The notes beneath the pieces were generated by a model. It ran no database searches and was not told the DNA's origin. It saw only the letters and a program-made list of their open reading frames with translations. From NCBI GenBank assembly GCA_949130485.1, contig OX422187.1, forward strand, positions 2,239,659 through 2,303,658: DNA of 64,000 nt, written 5' to 3'. Of this stretch, positions 10,401 through 19,758 are shown in pieces (the first letter of the stretch is position 1; each line of letters starts with the position of its first letter). The position numbers were made by a program, and so were the translations under genes. This DNA is from Agelas oroides (lineage: Eukaryota; Porifera; Demospongiae; Agelasida; Agelasidae).

Positions 10401-12802
10401 AAGAGTAGCCTCGTTCCCAGGCTCCGCCCAGCTTTCCGTCGCTTATTAGTATGGTAAAGCGGGAGAGGACCTGGTATCTTTTCCCACGTGAGTGACGTCA
10501 GGATAGAAAGGATGGTAGAAAGGGTTTAATTGTGCGTGGGCGCACCGGGCCCAGAACAGCGAAAAGAGCCAAGGTACCAGGTAACTTACCACACGTATCT
10601 AGCTAGCAGGAGGCGACTGTCTTACACACCAAGCGTTGAGCGTGTAGTCGGTTTAAAATGCGCGAAACGCAGCCTGTTAATTCTGCAAAATTTCGCCATT
10701 TTCCGATTACGTCATGCTCACGTGAGAAAAGATACCAGGCTCTCCACGGCTTTTCCATACTGTAAGCGACGGAAAGCTGGGCGGGGCCTGGGAACGAGGC
10801 TAGTAAAGAGCCTATAAACTAACCTGCAGAAGTGGTATGATCATGTCTGTGGAATTGTTATAGGTCATCCCAGGATTCCTCCCTGCTGCATGCCCACCTG
10901 GAGATCCAGCACTTGCGCCAGAGCTTGTGGTCACTGGAGAGCCAGCTGGAGGCCAGTAGAACCAATGACCACCTCCTGCAGGCACTGCTGCAGGAGGCCT
11001 ACAAGCAGGAGTGGGAGAACCTCAAGAGGAGGAAGCAAGGCGCCGAAGAGGAGATGGCCAAGGCACAGAGAGTCGTGAGTCTGGGGGCGGGGATATCATT
11101 GGAAGTATTTGATCTCAGAAGTTTTGAAGTCATGTGACCACCATATGTCTACCATATGTGCTATGTAAATTCAGCATACCGGTACAGTGATTTCATTGGA
11201 GATATTAGATCATTGTCAGATCAAGCCTTAAGTCATGTGACCACCATATGTCTACCATATGTGCTATGTAAATTCAGCATACCGGTACAGTGATTTCATT
11301 GGAGATATTAGATCATTGTCAGATCAAGCCTTAAGTCATGTGACCACCATATGTCTACCATATGTGCTATGTAAATTCAGCATACCGGTACAGTGATTTC
11401 ATTGGAGATATTAGATCATTGTCAGATCAAGCCTTAAGTCATGTGACCACCATATGAGTGGAACCCCTCTATTCAGTGCCTCTAAAATGAGACCACTTTG
11501 AAATGTCTCCCCCTCACTCCTCTCCTCCTTCCCTCCCTCCTCTCCTTCCCTCCCTCCTCCTTCCCTCCCCTCCCTCCTCTCCTATCCTCCCTCCTCCTTC
11601 CCTCCCTCCTCTCCTACCCTCCCTCCTCTCCTCCTTCCCTCCCTCCTCTCCTCCTTCCCTTCACAGTGTGACAAAATCAAGCGTCGACGATCCTCCCTGT
11701 TGGGCACTTTTCACCTGGCTAACTCCTCTGCACTGGAAGATGCTGGGATGCAAATCACCAAGGCCGTGTATGTCTAACTGTCCTATTCCCAGACTGGCTC
11801 ATTTTGTTTAGCTTTCTTAAAAATATGCTTATTTACTGTGTTGCAACAAGAAAGATACCTGTTTCAAAATATAAGTGACTCTCCATGCGTTTCTTTTTAT
11901 GCAGAAATAATATGCAAAAGATATCTGAGAACTTTGAGGAGTATCGCAACCGTTGGAAGAAAATTGAACGACTCTGTGGGTTTTTAATCACCTCTCCTAG
12001 CCCTCCTCAGACCCGCCACACATCCAGAGACCACCTGCAGGATTCTGGATTACCTGACCTCAACTTTGACAGACGTCATAATGATACACCGTCACCATCA
12101 CAGCCAACAGAAGCTGGACACCGCGGATCAATCTGCTCTCTCAATTCAACAGACAACAGTTTTGGTCGGGAGTCCCCCTTGTTTTTAGGCCTCACATCAA
12201 GTTTGCCCCACAGGCGAAGAAAATCAAACTCGGTGCCTGAGATCACCCCCCTCTCATCACCCACCTACGTACAACTTCACAGACCCCAAACAGCCTTACT
12301 TCAAGACTCGGATACCATTCAAGATGGCAATTCAATCACCTTTGCTGCCCCTTCTTCTTCACACTCTTCTCTGTCCAGTACAGCCTCTCCCAGCTACAAT
12401 CCCCAGAGATACGAAACTGAGAACCACACCCCCTCGTCTGTTCACCAAACCACACCCACTGCCCTCATGCGAAGATCTACCTACCCTGAAGCAATAAACT
12501 CCACTAACGATGACACACAGACACCCACAGATGGTGGTGACACAGCATTAAACTCGGATAAAAACTCCAGGTTTAAATCATCAGGTAGTAGAACAATCAA
12601 GAGAAAAAACAGTAGTTTAGGTGCAATTCAGGAGGAAAGATCCCCCCGTGTGGGCAGAACACAGCTGCCATGTTATGGTGTTGACTGTATAGGGGAAGAA
12701 AGTGACGGATCGGGGTCTGAACGACTGAAATCGTCGTTAAAATCTAGGAAGAAACACAAGCAGAATGGACTTGTGAAGTCCACAAGATCACGGTCTCAGT
12801 AA
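3718..12802 (+). CDS. STIM: Stromal interaction molecule (STIM), ER calcium sensor
   Basis: Ten exons: 3718-3817, 4429-4535, 5737-5845, 6019-6130, 6478-6596, 7873-8038, 10042-10167, 10864-11074, 11667-11767 and 11905-12802. Spliced length is 2049 nt, 682 residues, close to human STIM1 (685). In order: signal peptide (residues 1-25); EF-hand whose loop D55-E66 keeps acidic or polar positions 1, 3, 5, 7, 9 and 12 and G60; SAM domain (about 106-180, FNWSVDDVLSWLE); one TM helix (about 190-210); shortened CC1; CAD/SOAR core (KIKRRRSSLLGTFHLANSS, then WKKIERLCGF); Ser/Pro-rich tail; basic C-terminus (RKKHKQ). STIM senses falling luminal calcium, oligomerises, and opens Orai channels at ER-plasma membrane contacts. 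Exon 7 adds an acidic, Ser/Pro-rich insert inside CC1. The start was chosen so that a good signal peptide is encoded. Confidence 0.95.
3825..3951. repeat. (GT)n microsatellite, STIM intron 1
   Basis: Begins within 12 bases of the exon 1 donor. Mostly pure GT with a few GC and GA interruptions. Confidence 0.95.
4342..4425. repeat. (CA)n microsatellite abutting STIM exon 2 acceptor
   Basis: About 42 uninterrupted CA units end directly at the acceptor before exon 2, in the place of the pyrimidine tract. STIM intron 1 therefore starts with (GT)n and ends with (CA)n. Confidence 0.95.
5461..5730. repeat. Polypyrimidine CT/CCCT tract, STIM intron 2 3' end
   Basis: Long C/T-only tract grading into (CCCT)n just upstream of the exon 3 acceptor. 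Confidence 0.9.
5981..6002. repeat. Poly-C run before STIM exon 4
   Basis: About 22 consecutive C residues within a pyrimidine tract upstream of the acceptor at 6018. Run length is likely to be unreliable in assembly. Confidence 0.85.
6346..6475. repeat. (CCCT)n microsatellite before STIM exon 5
   Basis: Near-pure four-base repeat of over 100 bp acting as the pyrimidine tract of the exon 5 acceptor. Confidence 0.95.
6697..7060 (+). repeat. 88-bp minisatellite, STIM intron 5
   Basis: Four copies with an exact 88-bp period (starts 6697, 6785, 6873, 6961) plus a partial fifth. Copies are almost identical. Each begins with a donor-like GTGAGT in the sense direction, about 100 bp downstream of the true exon 5 donor. 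Confidence 0.95.
7336..7519. mobile_element. TA-flanked MITE (Tc1/mariner-like), STIM intron 5
   Basis: 184 bp with terminal inverted repeats of about 20 bp (CCGTAGATYGGGAAATTTTCG-type ends) flanked by TA on both sides (7334-7335 and 7520-7521). The interior is AT-rich with no coding capacity. Assignment to Tc1/mariner-type transposition rests on the TA duplication. Confidence 0.75.
8343..9370 (+). repeat. 46-bp minisatellite carrying a donor-like motif, STIM intron 6
   Basis: About 22 tandem copies of a 46-bp unit. Each contains GTGAAGGAGAGGTGAGGAT, which reproduces the last bases of STIM exon 6 plus its donor (GAAGGAGAG followed by GT). Degenerate single copies already appear at about 8060-8160, between the true donor at 8039 and the array. 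Confidence 0.95.
9597..10041 (+). repeat. 30-bp minisatellite carrying an acceptor-like motif, STIM intron 6
   Basis: About 14-15 copies of a unit made of a C-rich pyrimidine tract, then CCCCACTGTAGGCTTGAT. The genuine acceptor at its right end is CCCCACTACAG followed by GCTTGAG, the start of exon 7. The array therefore looks like an amplification of the real acceptor and ends in it. Some units are 29 bp or carry base changes. Confidence 0.95.
10406..10802. mobile_element. TAGCCTCG-family MITE with 8-bp target duplication, STIM intron 7
   Basis: 397 bp. Ends are inverted repeats of over 35 bp starting TAGCCTCGTTCCCAGGC. They are flanked by exact GTAAAGAG duplications at 10398-10405 and 10803-10810. 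No coding capacity. Termini plus 8-9 bp duplications across family members point to a Mutator-like (or hAT-like) transposase acting in trans. Confidence 0.9.
11126..11455. repeat. About 105-bp tandem repeat, STIM intron 8
   Basis: Three near-identical copies containing GTGACCACCATATG and GCATACCGGTACAG. No coding or splice role is apparent. Confidence 0.9.
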
Positions 12803-13364
12803 TATTTAGAAACACTGAATTCATTTCATCATTTTTGTTGTTGTTTATTGGGGCTGGCACCAAGTGTCACAATACATCTGTACATATGTAACCATGTTTT
12901 ATTACATTGTTTTACCGAGAACAGACCACGTACACAGAAAGGTGACACATTCAGGAGTGTCATTAGAGTCTGTAGTAACAGTTAGTCTAGGGTGGGAGGG
13001 AGACAATTAACCCGGCCGGGTTTTCTGTTCCAGATTTTGTTTCACAGCTTTGGATAACAGAATTCAAGGCTACCCAGACTTGTACCCAGGCCCATCTTTT
13101 TATTAGTCTGGTTCCAGACCCACACAAGTGATATCTGGGAACCAGACTCAAGAGTAGGGCTATAGTACACTCATGGTCATAAAGAGGGTCCTTGTCTAAC
13201 TAGAAATTCAGAGTCACTGACTCAGTCTCACAGTGACCAAGTCTTAAGACTAGAATGTGAGTACAATTTGGGCAGTGTACATGTGACCAATTGCTTGATT
13301 GATGCATTGGAGAGCAAAAGTCCTCTTCATCTGCATAGGACTGCATGTTACCATGCTATATAAT

Positions 13365-13477
13365 CTTGCAAGCCAGACCCAACCAACCTCAGCACTTGTC
13401 CCGTGTGTGGTACTGAAAGTGATCCACTTTCAGTATCAAGCAATCCATGCCAGGGTTGGTTGGGTCTGACTTGCAAG
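13365..13477. repeat. 113-bp foldback element in the presumed STIM 3' UTR
   Basis: Inverted arms starting CTTGCAAGCCAGACCCAACC and ending in the reverse complement (one change). The centre is itself palindromic (TACTGAAAGTG/CACTTTCAGTA). It would form a long hairpin in the STIM transcript. It could be a small MITE. Confidence 0.8.
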
Positions 13478-13675
13478 ACTTAACTGCTATAGCTATGCCC
13501 CCAGGCCATCCAGATATGCTTCCTCCTGGCTCAACTTGTATGTAATTAATATGCTTGTGATTTTTTTGTTCTGTCCTGTAATTTGAAAACTCACATTGTG
13601 TTCTAATTAACTGGCAGCAGCTGTAAAATTGGAGTGTGTACTATGGTGGTACAAAGACGTTACAAAACAAGACAT

Positions 13676-13681
13676 AATAAA
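13676..13681 (+). promoter_or_regulatory. Candidate poly(A) signal of STIM
   Basis: AATAAA 874 bases after the STIM stop and just before the CWH43 gene end. Confidence 0.45.
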
Positions 13682-13702
13682 TTTGAGGCAGACTAAAATA
13701 AT

Positions 13703-13708
13703 TTTATT
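13703..13708 (-). promoter_or_regulatory. Candidate poly(A) signal of PGAP2IP/CWH43
   Basis: AATAAA on the minus strand, about 90 bases past the stop codon. Confidence 0.5.
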
Positions 13709-13798
13709 ATCAAATCGCTAACTGAGATCAGCACAAGTAACCATGCAATAGATTGAAAAAGTGAAAAATGCCTAGACGACGTGTGCACAGTTTGGGTG

Positions 13799-14351
13799 TC
13801 AGGTAGGTTTGAAGTACTTGGGTGTGCTCATGTGAAAGTGATGGCGCGACTCGTCGGCAAAATGGCCGTGGTAGAGAGAACCAAACCTACAGAACACAAA
13901 CAGATTGAGGCAAAGGACAAACACAATGTCATGGGCAATAAATTTGATGAGGGAGGACGGACATATTTGCAAGTGTTTTGATTCAAGCAAAACATAAAGA
14001 AAAAGACCCTTTGCAAGACTCAAAAAGGGGGAGTTTATGGCATATATACTGCCATATTCCAAGATGACTAGCCCATCCTGCCATTTCAAGGTGACTTCAA
14101 AGCCATTCTTGGTACGTAAAATCTCAGCAAAAAAGATCTTTATAAAAACAAAATATTCCATCAATGCTTGTAAACAGAGCTCTACTGTTAGTCTTACACT
14201 GAGGGAAAATGGATCCATTCTGGAACTTCACTGGGTGTCTGTGTCATGATCTCATTATCCGGTTCCCCAGGATGGTCTGGGATCCGGAACTTGCCAATCT
14301 GGACTTCTGTGTCACTTAGTCCACCATGAGATACACGGGCATACCCTAATC

Positions 14352-14403
<52 letters not shown>

Positions 14404-15997
14404 GGAGGGGAAAGGGAAGCAGTAAAGGAGTGAAAATAGCGAGCATAAACAAATTAGTTTCCACACTCACTTGATGACTCCTCGGTAGAAAATGTACTCG
14501 CACCACCTGTGTCGGTCACCAGGCTCTATGTCCTATAGGACAAAAGCCACGAAAACCACACAAATAAAATGGGGACACCAGACTCTTCAAGTGACATACT
14601 GTGTTATTTATGTTAGCGTGTGCCACAACATTCAATGAACAATAGTCTTAGGCTTTCACGGAAGAGGTAGTTGGCAAAATTCCTATATGCACCGTTGCAA
14701 TCACACTCGGGTAATCTTTACCAGACTGTGATTGAAATGATCTAAGACCTACCATTCATTGAAGACTCCCCAGGTGGTGTAAGGAGGGATAGCAAGCTCA
14801 CCTTGACTCTCCCTGAGCTGACAATCTTCAGGTAGTCTCTGCTGCCTGGAGGGTTAGTGATGTAGCTGAGCATGACAACTGGGTCAGGGGTGGTTGAAAG
14901 AATCTCCGCTGACTTCTCCGCCTGCAGCTTACGGTCCAACACATCACTGTGGTACAGTATGGTGTGAATATACATAGTGATTTCTGTCTCATTCCACACA
15001 TAGACTGGGAATGAGACCCACAATAACATACCTAGACCCACAATCACCAGAGACTGGGAATGGGACACAATATACACATAGACTGGGAATGGGACACAAT
15101 GTGCACACAGACTGGGAATGGGACACAATATGCACACAGACTGGGAATGGGACACCAACTCACACATCATTCCCAAAGTGTACACAGTAGATGTTTACAA
15201 TACTGCCAGAGATGTTGACAGTTACCAAAAGTGCTGGAGCCAGCTCGCCTGCATCGACAAACGGGATACATGAGGTGGTGGTGATGTCATAATGCTAGAG
15301 TCACCATACCTTCTGGTGATGGTAGCAAATAGTGCTGGGACTTCACAATGGGGTATTTAGAAAGAACAAGAGATCTATGAGTGTTTGTGGGAGAGGATGG
15401 GAAGGAGGTGGCATGTGTGTGTGTGGTTGGGATGGGGACAAAGTTACAATACAGACCTACTTACCCCCACGTGTGGTCCTTTGTCCCCGGTCCATAGTCA
15501 ACATGCATGTGTAGCCTCTCGGCCAGCCAAGATGCAAGGTCGTGGCTACCAATGTAGGGCCTGGCTGCATCTGTCTCAAGCAGACCAATCACATCCACAC
15601 CTGTAGTCAGGTGACATTACACAGACTATAACAGACAATATGCCTCTATTAGTAACACACGTAATTAGGAATGTTGCAAGTACAGAGAAACGCCAAAGTT
15701 GACCTTTGAACTGCCATTTGAAAGCCGATTTCCATGTACATGTACAAGCTTTTTCATTTGCAAACAAAATGGCCTATTATGAGGGTTTTCAAAACAGCCG
15801 TTCAAGCTGAAAATTGAACCACAATTCCTACATTAATGTATAGTCTGGGCATTTCAGTACACCACACACGCACACACACACACGCACACACACACACACA
15901 CACGCACGCACACACGCACGCACACACACCACGCACGCACGCACGCACACACACACACACACACACCACACGCACACACACACCACGCACGCACGCA

Positions 15998-16058
<61 letters not shown>

Positions 16059-17250
16059 GTACGACTGGTAGACGGAAGCTACCATCTCATGCACAAAATA
16101 AAACAGTCTGGTAGTCGGCCTCACCAGGTAACAGTCACACACACACCTGTGTTGTTGATGAGCTGAGCGGCTCGCTCCATGCTTGGATAGGCATCATTGT
16201 CGTAGCCAAAATGGAAGGCCCAGATCCCAGCACTGAACACCTTGGGATGCTCCTAGGTAGAGGGAGAGGGTCAGTATATCTGTCTGAATGTCTGTCTGTC
16301 TGTCTGTTTGTCTGTCTGACTGTCTGTCTGACAGTCTGTCTGACATATTTGTCTGAATGTCTGTCTGTCTGTCCACCCACCCACCTCCCTCCTATCTTGA
16401 AAAAGATAGAGAGTTCATGATATTTACGGACCTTCTCTGGCATTTGTAGTGGGGGTTGGTAGCGGTAGGCAATTCCCAGAGCAGCCAGCAGGAAGATGAG
16501 TATGGCAGCTGTAGAAGAGAAAGTTAGGCCAAAGGTTACCCGCCAATTGCTGTTCACTAATCTCTGCCCCCACCCTCTCTCAAAGTTAGCACTCCCCAAT
16601 CCAACTGACCTTGGACTATATTCTCATGAAAGTGGTGATACTCTTTCTCCTCGACCAAAAACATCTCCCTCGACCTCGCCTTATGCACAGACTCCACCTC
16701 CTCGGTCTCACTCCTCTCTTCACTAATTGTTGACAATCGACGAACAGTTTTCAAAGAAGAGGTGTGTTCTGACTTCTTGCGCTTACTTTCACCACTTTTA
16801 GCTTCAGGCTGTGCACCACTTGGCCCAACGTTCCTCGAGGCAAGACCAATCAAAAGAACAGTGATCACCAAAAGAACGTCAGTTCTCTCTCGAGTAATGG
16901 TACCACCAGGAACAAAGTTATAAGCCACCACCCAAGCTGAGAGGAGGAATAGGACAATGAAAGTCAGGACGGCAAAAGAAAGAGCCTTTCCCACTGGGAA
17001 TGCTGTCAGCCTTTTCACGATGTGTGGCCAGAGGGACATGGTGTAAATTGCCAGGATGCAGCCCCCAAAGAAGGCGAGGTAGGAGTGCATAAAGAAGAGC
17101 ACCATGGCACTTGCGAGGCCCAGAAGGAGCCACCCCGGTGATCCCAGCAGGTCTCCTTGGTGGCCAAACATCACCAAGCCGACCGTAAGCATCAGCATGA
17201 TGGCAAGGCTGGGGGAGGGAGGATGAGGGTAAGTGCGTGCGCGTGTGTGT

Positions 17251-17281
<31 letters not shown>

Positions 17282-19328
17282 GGGGCAATGAACACATAAT
17301 GAGCTACAACTTTCAATTACATCAAGCAGATCGAGCCCCATGGATTCAAGGTCCAGCCAGGATTCAAACCTGGGTTTTCTGAAGGTGCTCTTACCAACTG
17401 AGCCAGCATCGGAGCCAAGGACTGAGCCAGCATCGGAGCCAAGGACAGTTGGTAATATGTATCTATCTATAGACAACTGAGCCAGCATCGGAGCCAAGGA
17501 CAGTTGGTAATATGTATCTATCTATAGACAACTGAGCCAGCATCGGAGCCAAGGACAGTTGGTAATATGTATCTATCTATAGACAACTGAGCCAGCATCG
17601 GAGCCAAGGACAGTTGGTAATATGTATCTATCTATAGACAACTGAGCCAGCATCGGAGCCAAGGACAGTTGGTAATATGTATCTATCTATAGACAACTGA
17701 GCCAGCATCGGAGCCAAGGACAGTTGGTAATATGTATCTATCTATAGACAACTGAGCCAGCATCGGAGCCAAGGACAGTTGGTAATATGTATCTATCTAT
17801 AGACAACTGAGCCAGCATCGGAGCCAAGGACAGTTGGTAATATGTATCTATCTATAGACAACTGAGCCAGCATCGGAGCCAAGGACAGTTGGTAATATGT
17901 ATCTATCTATAGACAACTGAGCCAGCATCGGAGCCAAGGACAGTTGGTAATATGTATCTATCTATAGACAACTGAGCCAGCATCGGAGCCAAGGACAGTT
18001 GGTAATATGTATCTATCTATAGACAACTGAGCCAGCATCGGAGCCAAGGACAGTTGGTAATATGTATCTATCTATAGACATACCGTTAGTCTGTTTTTCA
18101 GACTGGATCTCTAGTTGGTATTTAGTGTGGCAGGAGCTTATGAGTGCCGTGTAGCAGTTCATAAGCTCCTGAGTGTGAGTACCAAAGCCTTCTAGGTTAT
18201 TTTTAAAGAGCTCTCCCCTCTTCCAATGCTCAGGTTTTCTCCAAAGAGCCAACTTTACCTCCATGGGTATGGATACGGCCCTCGGTCAGGATAGGGGGCA
18301 ACTGCCCAACGTGACACAACCGACACATCTCCAAATAGAAACTGAGTCAGGAAAAGAAGTGCTCCGAACCCCATAGCAGTGACCATCCAGCCGGGGTGGC
18401 CAGCATGGGGCTGCTTGCTGCTCTCATGGAGGATGGGGGTTTGACAGTCAGCAAAGTAGAGGAACACTGCTACAGCAATGCCGAGAGCAGTTGCAATGCT
18501 GTTGTTCGTGAAGCTCATGAAGACTGGGTCAAAGGAGGTGTAGAGCACCCTCACAGCCAGCATCAGAAGCAATCCAAGCATGTGCAGGTAGATGTGGCGG
18601 TGTCTGAGAGGGTCAGAAGAAGGAGGGAGAGGAGGAGGAGATGAAGGTGACCAAAAATTGTAGTACGGCTACAGCAAGACAATGCGTCAGTTGAGTTGCC
18701 ATACTCACCTATCCAGTTTTGACATGTTCCACCAAGTCGCACCAAGTGTTAACATAGCAAACATGTTCCCTACCGCCAGCACAATCAGTCTGGAGAGGGT
18801 CGTGGGTGCCTGATACGAGGCTACACCCACTAGGGTCAGGAGACGAAGAAGGAGGAGGCCCAGAGGAGAGGAAGCCCCTCGTCTAATTGGACCAATTAGC
18901 ATCAGCAGTGGGGAGAACCAGAGGACACATAGAATCTCGTATCCGCTGATCTCAAGAGCGCAGAGTGGATAGAACCATATCATGGGGGCAAGGGCTAGTG
19001 TAATATTCCACCATAAGCAACCTGAGAGAGGAGGGAGAAAGGAGAGAAAGAGTATGTGGTGGGTTGTTACAGCCTGCGTTTATTTATCGAACTCACTGTA
19101 CACTATCTCTGCTGCTACGACGCTTCCCCTACTACCCCTGCCGACGTCCACGTTCTCGTACAATCCCGTTTCGAGTACTTCCGTCTCCAATTCGTCTAGA
19201 GCTTTGCTCTGGATGATACTCTGCGCGTGGTGGCGATGCTCAAGCTTGGTGACATTTCGGCGGCGCTGCTTCGCGGCCATGCTGGTTGCTTCCAGCTGGT
19301 TAGACTCCTCTTTTGACAGTGGCTCCAT
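13799..19328 (-). CDS. PGAP2IP: PGAP2-interacting protein / CWH43 homologue
   Basis: Thirteen exons, in transcript order: 19328-19097, 19021-18709, 18603-18259, 17208-16610, 16508-16432, 16252-16147, 15600-15465, 15374-15310, 15248-15164, 14946-14802, 14532-14471, 14350-14198 and 13886-13799. Phases join without a break: 2406 nt, 801 residues (human about 699). The N-terminal half is multi-pass membrane ([41 protein letters not shown]). The C-terminal part from about residue 523 is an endonuclease/exonuclease/phosphatase-like domain with [45 protein letters not shown] and HMSTPKYF. Yeast Cwh43 puts ceramide on GPI anchors; the animal protein is linked to GPI-lipid processing in the secretory pathway. 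A ~78-residue polar N-terminal extension precedes the first helix, and an internal Met at residue 17 could also serve as start. Confidence 0.95.
14355..14400. repeat. (GT)n/(GA)n microsatellite at CWH43 exon 12 acceptor
   Basis: Pure GT then GA repeat directly upstream (minus sense) of the exon 12 acceptor at 14351. Confidence 0.85.
15859..16056. repeat. (CA)n/(CACG)n microsatellite, CWH43 intron 6
   Basis: About 200 bp of CA with regular CG interruptions, between CWH43 exons 6 and 7. Confidence 0.95.
16273..16371. repeat. (CTGT)n microsatellite, CWH43 intron 5
   Basis: Imperfect CTGT repeat close to the exon 6 acceptor. Confidence 0.85.
17264..17286. repeat. Poly-G run, CWH43 intron 3
   Basis: About 22 G residues after a GT repeat, in the intron before exon 4; reads as poly-C in the gene's sense. 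Confidence 0.85.
17345..17410 (-). repeat. tRNA-like (SINE-like) pol III promoter remnant
   Basis: On the minus strand a box A (TGGCTCAGTTGG) with a GCTC/GAGC D-stem is followed 35 bases on by a box B-like GGTTTGAATCC within a five-pair T-stem. The anticodon arm is too short and the acceptor stem does not pair. It is therefore not a working tRNA gene but a tRNA-derived SINE head or decayed tRNA copy. Confidence 0.5.
17389..18080 (-). repeat. 55-bp minisatellite, CWH43 intron 3
   Basis: About 11 nearly identical full 55-bp units from 17472 plus partial units at the left. Each unit contains CAACTGAGCCAGCATCGGAG, the complement of the box A region of the neighbouring tRNA-like sequence, so the array grew out of that element. 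Confidence 0.9.
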
Positions 19329-19758
19329 GTTCTCTACACTGCAGGTAGATCCGCGAATCTACACGACTGCTACGCATGTACGGACTTTCGCGGTTCAGCA
19401 ACTTAAAGTTCCAATTAAAGCACATCCCTTACGCTGATATGCGCGCGCCGTACCAACGATTTGCATGCGTGCAGCGCAGCCGTGCAACGCAGCCATATTA
19501 TATATATGGCGCAGCTAGCCCACAACTGTACGACCTCAAATTTCGGACATTTGTTACTTACTGCACAGCGTGAGTGAACCAGTCCTGCATGCAGAGTCCG
19601 CGCTAGCTGTGTTGATATCTAGAAAAGCGAACATCAGTGGTGCGGCAACTTTGTTTCAGTACTGTCCTCCGCTGTCAAGTTCAGTGAAGATCCAACCGAT
19701 CCGCTCTATAGCTTACATCAGGAAGTGTGACAGCTGCAGAGTGACGAGTCCGAGCAGC
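19329..19758. promoter_or_regulatory. Shared divergent promoter region, CWH43 (-) and receptor copy 1 (+)
   Basis: Only 430 bp separate the two start codons. A near-palindromic TATA-like stretch (ATATTATATATATGG) lies at about 19497-19511, about 250 bp upstream of the receptor ATG. The region is richer in CpG than its surroundings. Promoter function is inferred from gene arrangement. Confidence 0.45.

Larger units (their letters stand above)
12803..13798. other. STIM 3' UTR and convergent STIM/CWH43 termini
   Basis: About 1 kb between two stop codons of convergent genes. An AATAAA for STIM (+) lies at 13676-13681. A TTTATT, which is AATAAA on the minus strand for CWH43, lies at 13703-13708, so the two transcripts probably overlap slightly at their ends. 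A strong foldback is at 13365-13477 and a smaller inverted repeat at about 13105-13151. Confidence 0.6.

Noticed and set aside
17345-17410. Functional tRNA gene
   Set aside because: Anticodon arm too short and acceptor stem unpaired despite good box A and T-stem.
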